DNA of 7,154 nucleotides from an uncultured Clostridia bacterium (lineage in GTDB: Bacteria; Bacillota; Clostridia; Oscillospirales; Oscillospiraceae), in contig CALEQS010000271.1 of assembly GCA_937907975.1 (NCBI GenBank), forward strand, positions 1-7,154. Direction: 5' to 3'. A program made the translations under genes and the position numbers. Under the pieces are notes generated by a model. That model was not told where the DNA came from and ran no database searches. It worked only from the letters and a program-made list of their open reading frames with translations. Below, piece by piece: positions 5,168-7,154 of this stretch. Each line of letters begins with the position of its first letter. Within the stretch, counting starts at the first letter, position 1.

Positions 5168-5668
5168 TCAGTGAGACAAACGCCGCTCCATTTCCCGCAG
5201 CAGTTCCTTCTCCACGGGCAGCAGATCCCGGGGCCGATAGGCCGCCTTGAGCCGGTCATAGTGTCCGCGCAGCTGCTCCGGCGTCAGAAAAGCCAGCATA
5301 GGCTGGAACTGGGAGCACATGGCCCGCTTCATTAAATCCGTTGTGGCGTTGGACCGGCCCGGAATGGGCTTCAGCATCACGTCGGCCACGGCGTTCCACA
5401 CTGCGGCAGTCTCTTCTGCATCGGCACCCTCCAGTGCCGTGCGGGTGAGTTCCAGCTGGGACTGCACCTTCTCCAGAAAATCCTCACACAACCGGTCCCG
5501 GTCGGTGCGGATATGGCTTCCGCCGATCCAGTGCAGAAAGCTGTTGCTCATTTTACTGGAGGAATGCCCCTTCGCTTTGTTGCCCAGATCCAGCACAGAC
5601 TGGGTAAATTCCTCATATATCCCGCGCAGCGTTTCAGCACACTGCACAAGCTCCGTCGGTCCACTCAT
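5168..5668 (-). CDS. Hypothetical soluble helical protein, 166 residues
   Basis: I do not recognise this protein. It looks mostly helical and soluble, with no signal peptide, membrane segment or obvious catalytic motif. Visible parts are an N-terminal helix-like stretch TELVQCAETLRGIYEEF (5-21), a Ser/Lys-rich link GHSSSKMSNSFLHWIGG (34-50), a central amphipathic region (55-100), and a charged C-terminus with TPEQLRGHYDRL (129-140) and EKELLREMERRL (153-164). The frame is open upstream to 5740, but the promoter puts the transcript start near 5705, which excludes the earlier ATG (5713) and TTG (5740). The ATG at 5668 has AAAGGGG 8 bases ahead. It is divergent from crt and upstream of the SDR gene; I see no clear terminator after it, so readthrough into the SDR gene is possible. 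Base composition matches its neighbours. Confidence 0.8.
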   Translation of the reverse strand: MSGPTELVQCAETLRGIYEEFTQSVLDLGNKAKGHSSSKMSNSFLHWIGGSHIRTDRDRLCEDFLEKVQSQLELTRTALEGADAEETAAVWNAVADVMLKPIPGRSNATTDLMKRAMCSQFQPMLAFLTPEQLRGHYDRLKAAYRPRDLLPVEKELLREMERRLSH

Positions 5669-5703
5669 GGTCAGTGCCCCTTTCCATTTCAATATTTTTG
5701 TGC

Positions 5704-5716
5704 ATAATGACATTAT
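5704..5716. promoter_or_regulatory. Palindrome overlapping the -10 box and start site of the unknown gene
   Basis: ATAATG-A-CATTAT is a perfect 6+1+6 inverted repeat. It covers most of the -10 box (5717-5712) and the predicted transcription start near 5705 of the minus-strand promoter, the usual place for a repressor operator. It does not match the Rex pattern seen on the crt side. Part of the symmetry comes from the -10 box itself, so chance is not excluded. Confidence 0.35.
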
Positions 5717-5740
5717 ACGGGCTGTTGAAAGCCTTGTCAA
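5712..5740 (-). promoter_or_regulatory. Perfect-consensus sigma-A promoter for the unknown gene
   Basis: On the minus strand, TTGACA (5740-5735) and TATAAT (5717-5712) are both exact consensus boxes separated by exactly 17 bases. Transcription would start near 5705, about 37 bases before the ATG at 5668. This is the best-matching promoter in the window. Confidence 0.9.
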
Positions 5741-5849
5741 CGCGGCTTTTCCGGCGAAACCACAAGAAGTGCGCTGTAACTTTTCTCTGTTTTGTACAAT
5801 TTGGTCTCTTCATTTATCCTTTTTTCATACAGTTTTTCAAAAGTTTCTC

Positions 5850-5878
5850 TTGCCTTTTTCACTTTAATTTATTATACT
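5850..5878 (+). promoter_or_regulatory. Sigma-A promoter of the crt-hbd operon
   Basis: TTGCCT (5850-5855) and TATACT (5873-5878) are 17 bases apart, placing the start near 5885 and a leader of about 45 bases before the crt ATG. The upstream stretch 5770-5850 is T-rich and AT-rich compared with the surrounding genes. The Rex-like operator begins 6 bases after the -10 box. Confidence 0.75.
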
Positions 5879-5883
5879 GGATT

Positions 5884-5901
5884 TAGTTAAAAAATTAACA
5901 A
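5884..5901. promoter_or_regulatory. Predicted Rex operator controlling crt-hbd
   Basis: TAGTTAA-AAAA-TTAACAA matches the clostridial Rex operator TTGTTAA-N4-TTAACAA at 13 of 14 defined positions, the one difference being A at 5885 in place of T. It lies over the predicted transcription start, where a bound repressor would block transcription. Rex is a dimeric repressor that binds DNA when NAD+ is high and lets go when NADH rises; in clostridia its known targets include the crotonase/butyryl-CoA operon. The rex gene is not in this window, so the regulator's presence is inferred. Confidence 0.75.
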
Positions 5902-5928
5902 GCTCAGTCCATTGGAGGTAGTAGAACC

Positions 5929-6720
5929 ATGTCTTATATTCAGGTTTCTTCTGAAAATCATGTGGCCGTTCTCACCATTGACCGGCCCAAGGCCCTGAAC
6001 GCTCTGAACAGCGAAGTGCTGGGCGAGCTGGAGGTCGCCATCGACGCTCTGGATCTGGGCGATGTGCGCGCCCTCATCATCACCGGCTCCGGTGAGAAGA
6101 GCTTCGTCGCCGGCGCCGACATCGGCGAGATGAGCACCCTCACCAAGGCGGAGGGCGAGGCCTTCGGCAAGAAGGGCAACGACGTATTCCGCAAGATCGA
6201 GACCCTGCCCATCCCCGTCATCGCGGCCGTGAACGGCTTTGCGCTGGGCGGCGGCAATGAGCTGGCCATGAGCTGCGACATCCGCATCTGCTCCGACAAT
6301 GCTGTGTTCGGTCAGCCCGAGACCGGCTTGGGCATCACCCCCGGCTTTGGCGGCACCCAGCGTCTGGCCCGTCTGGTCTCCCCCGGCATGGCCAAGCAGA
6401 TCCTGTACACCGCCAAGAACATCAAGGCCGACGAGGCCCTGCGCATCGGTCTGGTCAACGCCGTCTATCCTCAGGAGGAGCTGATGGCCGCCGCTCAGAA
6501 GCTGGCCGGTCAGATTGCCGCCAATGCCCCCATCGCCGTCCGCGCCACCAAGGCCGCCATCAACACCGGTCTGGAGCAGCCCATGGATGAGGCCATCGTC
6601 ACCGAGGAGAAGCTGTTCGGTTCCTGCTTCGAGTCCGAGGACCAGAAGGCCGGCATGGCCAACTTCCTGGAGAAGGACAAGACCAAGAAGCTGAAGGTCG
6701 TCCCCTATCAGGGCAAGTAA
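5929..6720 (+). CDS. crt: Short-chain enoyl-CoA hydratase (crotonase, 3-hydroxybutyryl-CoA dehydratase)
   Basis: A complete 263-residue crotonase-fold enzyme that interconverts 3-hydroxybutyryl-CoA and crotonyl-CoA in butyrate formation. Visible landmarks are the N-terminal ITIDRP-like LTIDRPKALNAL (15-26), the CoA/oxyanion segment FVAGADIGEM (59-68), and NGFALGGGNELAMSCDIR (102-119) with catalytic Glu111. GQPETGLGITPGFGGTQRL (128-146) follows with catalytic Glu131; the 20-residue gap between the two glutamates equals that of the classical Glu144/Glu164 pair of mitochondrial enoyl-CoA hydratase. The C-terminal helices include APIAVRATKAAI (200-211). GGAGG (5914-5918) is 10 bases before the ATG. 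hbd follows after 66 bases with no terminator, so they form one operon. Codon choice is strongly biased to GC-ending codons, as expected for a highly expressed fermentation gene. Confidence 0.95.
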   Translation: MSYIQVSSENHVAVLTIDRPKALNALNSEVLGELEVAIDALDLGDVRALIITGSGEKSFVAGADIGEMSTLTKAEGEAFGKKGNDVFRKIETLPIPVIAAVNGFALGGGNELAMSCDIRICSDNAVFGQPETGLGITPGFGGTQRLARLVSPGMAKQILYTAKNIKADEALRIGLVNAVYPQEELMAAAQKLAGQIAANAPIAVRATKAAINTGLEQPMDEAIVTEEKLFGSCFESEDQKAGMANFLEKDKTKKLKVVPYQGK

Positions 6721-6786
6721 ATCCATTCTTCCCCCGCGTTCGGGTCTGAATTTGAATCTTTAAATTTCAATAGGAGGAATTTTATC

Positions 6787-7154
6787 ATGTCTATCGAAAA
6801 AGTTGCTGTGATCGGCGCCGGCCAGATGGGCCGCGGCATTGCCCAGGTGTTCGCCACCGCCGGCAAGGACGTCACCATTGTGGATATCAACGATGCCATC
6901 ATCGCCAATTCCGAGGCCGCTCTGGACAAGGGCTTCACCAAGATGATCTCCCGCGGCAAGATGACCGACGAGCAGGTCGCCGACCTGAAGAGCCGTATGC
7001 ACTTCGTGGCCGCCACTGAGTACGCCGGCATCCTGGACGACACCGATCTGGTCGTCGAGGCCGCTGTGGAGCGCGTCGACCTGAAGAAGAGCATCTTCAA
7101 GAAGCTGGACGAGGCCACCAAGGACGACTGCATCCTGGCCACCAACACCTCCTC
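6787..7154 (+). CDS. hbd: 3-hydroxybutyryl-CoA dehydrogenase (cut by window end)
   Basis: The first 122 residues of a 3-hydroxyacyl-CoA dehydrogenase; the family has about 280 residues, so more than half lies beyond the right edge. The NAD-binding Rossmann motif is VAVIGAGQMGRGIAQ (6-20), and Asp33 at the end of strand 2 (TIVDIN) points to NAD rather than NADP. The later landmarks LVVEAAVE (88-95) and ATNTS (118-122), at the active-site serine region, are in place. The enzyme reduces acetoacetyl-CoA to 3-hydroxybutyryl-CoA, the substrate of Crt upstream. AGGAGG (6772-6777) lies 9 bases before the ATG. The 66-base gap after crt has only a weak 4-bp hairpin (CCCG-CGTT-CGGG) and no terminator, so it is expected to be co-transcribed and under the same Rex-like site. 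Confidence 0.95.
   Translation, partial: MSIEKVAVIGAGQMGRGIAQVFATAGKDVTIVDINDAIIANSEAALDKGFTKMISRGKMTDEQVADLKSRMHFVAATEYAGILDDTDLVVEAAVERVDLKKSIFKKLDEATKDDCILATNTS

Noticed and set aside
5669..5740. Longer start for the unknown gene
   Set aside because: The upstream start codons lie within the consensus promoter or before its predicted transcription start, so they would not be in the mRNA.
5887..6726. Minus-strand open frame of 279 codons opposite crt
   Set aside because: Antisense shadow of crotonase; Gly/Leu/Asp-rich low-information translation and no credible start.

Overview
The window looks like chromosome from a GC-rich, anaerobic, butyrate-forming member of the Clostridia, most likely in the Oscillospirales (inference). 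The reasons are the start of a clostridial-type crotonase / 3-hydroxybutyryl-CoA dehydrogenase operon, a Gram-positive-style MurC, GC-rich codon choice with strong AGGAGG-type ribosome binding sites, and intergenic regions filled with short perfect hairpins. No phage, plasmid, CRISPR, transposase, tRNA or rRNA gene is visible.

Layout. 1-973 (minus): a class I SAM-dependent rRNA methyltransferase (RlmI-like), cut by the left edge. 974-1431: a divergent control region with one promoter for each direction and a roughly 200-bp palindromic repeat that would lie inside the murC leader. 1432-2832 (plus): murC, closed by a strong terminator. 2927-3762 (plus): a two-gene unit of a TIGR04076-type small protein and a GNAT acetyltransferase. 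3763-4199: a gene-free convergent region of about 440 bp holding eleven short hairpins, including the terminators of both flanking units. 4200-5000 (minus): a short-chain dehydrogenase/reductase with an enlarged glycine-rich loop. 5168-5668 (minus): an unrecognised 166-residue soluble protein behind a perfect-consensus promoter. 5669-5928: a divergent control region. 5929 to the right edge (plus): crt and hbd, the first genes of a butyryl-CoA pathway operon, cut by the window end.

How the parts work together. Crt and Hbd catalyse neighbouring steps between acetoacetyl-CoA and crotonyl-CoA. Their promoter carries, just downstream of the -10 box, an 18-bp site matching the operator of the NADH-sensing repressor Rex at 13 of 14 defined positions. 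This suggests that the operon is switched on when NADH builds up. MurC starts the peptide stem of peptidoglycan and is unrelated to the butyrate genes. The other genes look like independent housekeeping or accessory functions.

The most notable observations are the predicted Rex operator, the hairpin cluster at 3789-4192 with two hairpin pairs that share conserved parts but differ in their stems, and the unknown gene with its perfect promoter and overlapping palindrome. I see no convincing new multi-gene system.
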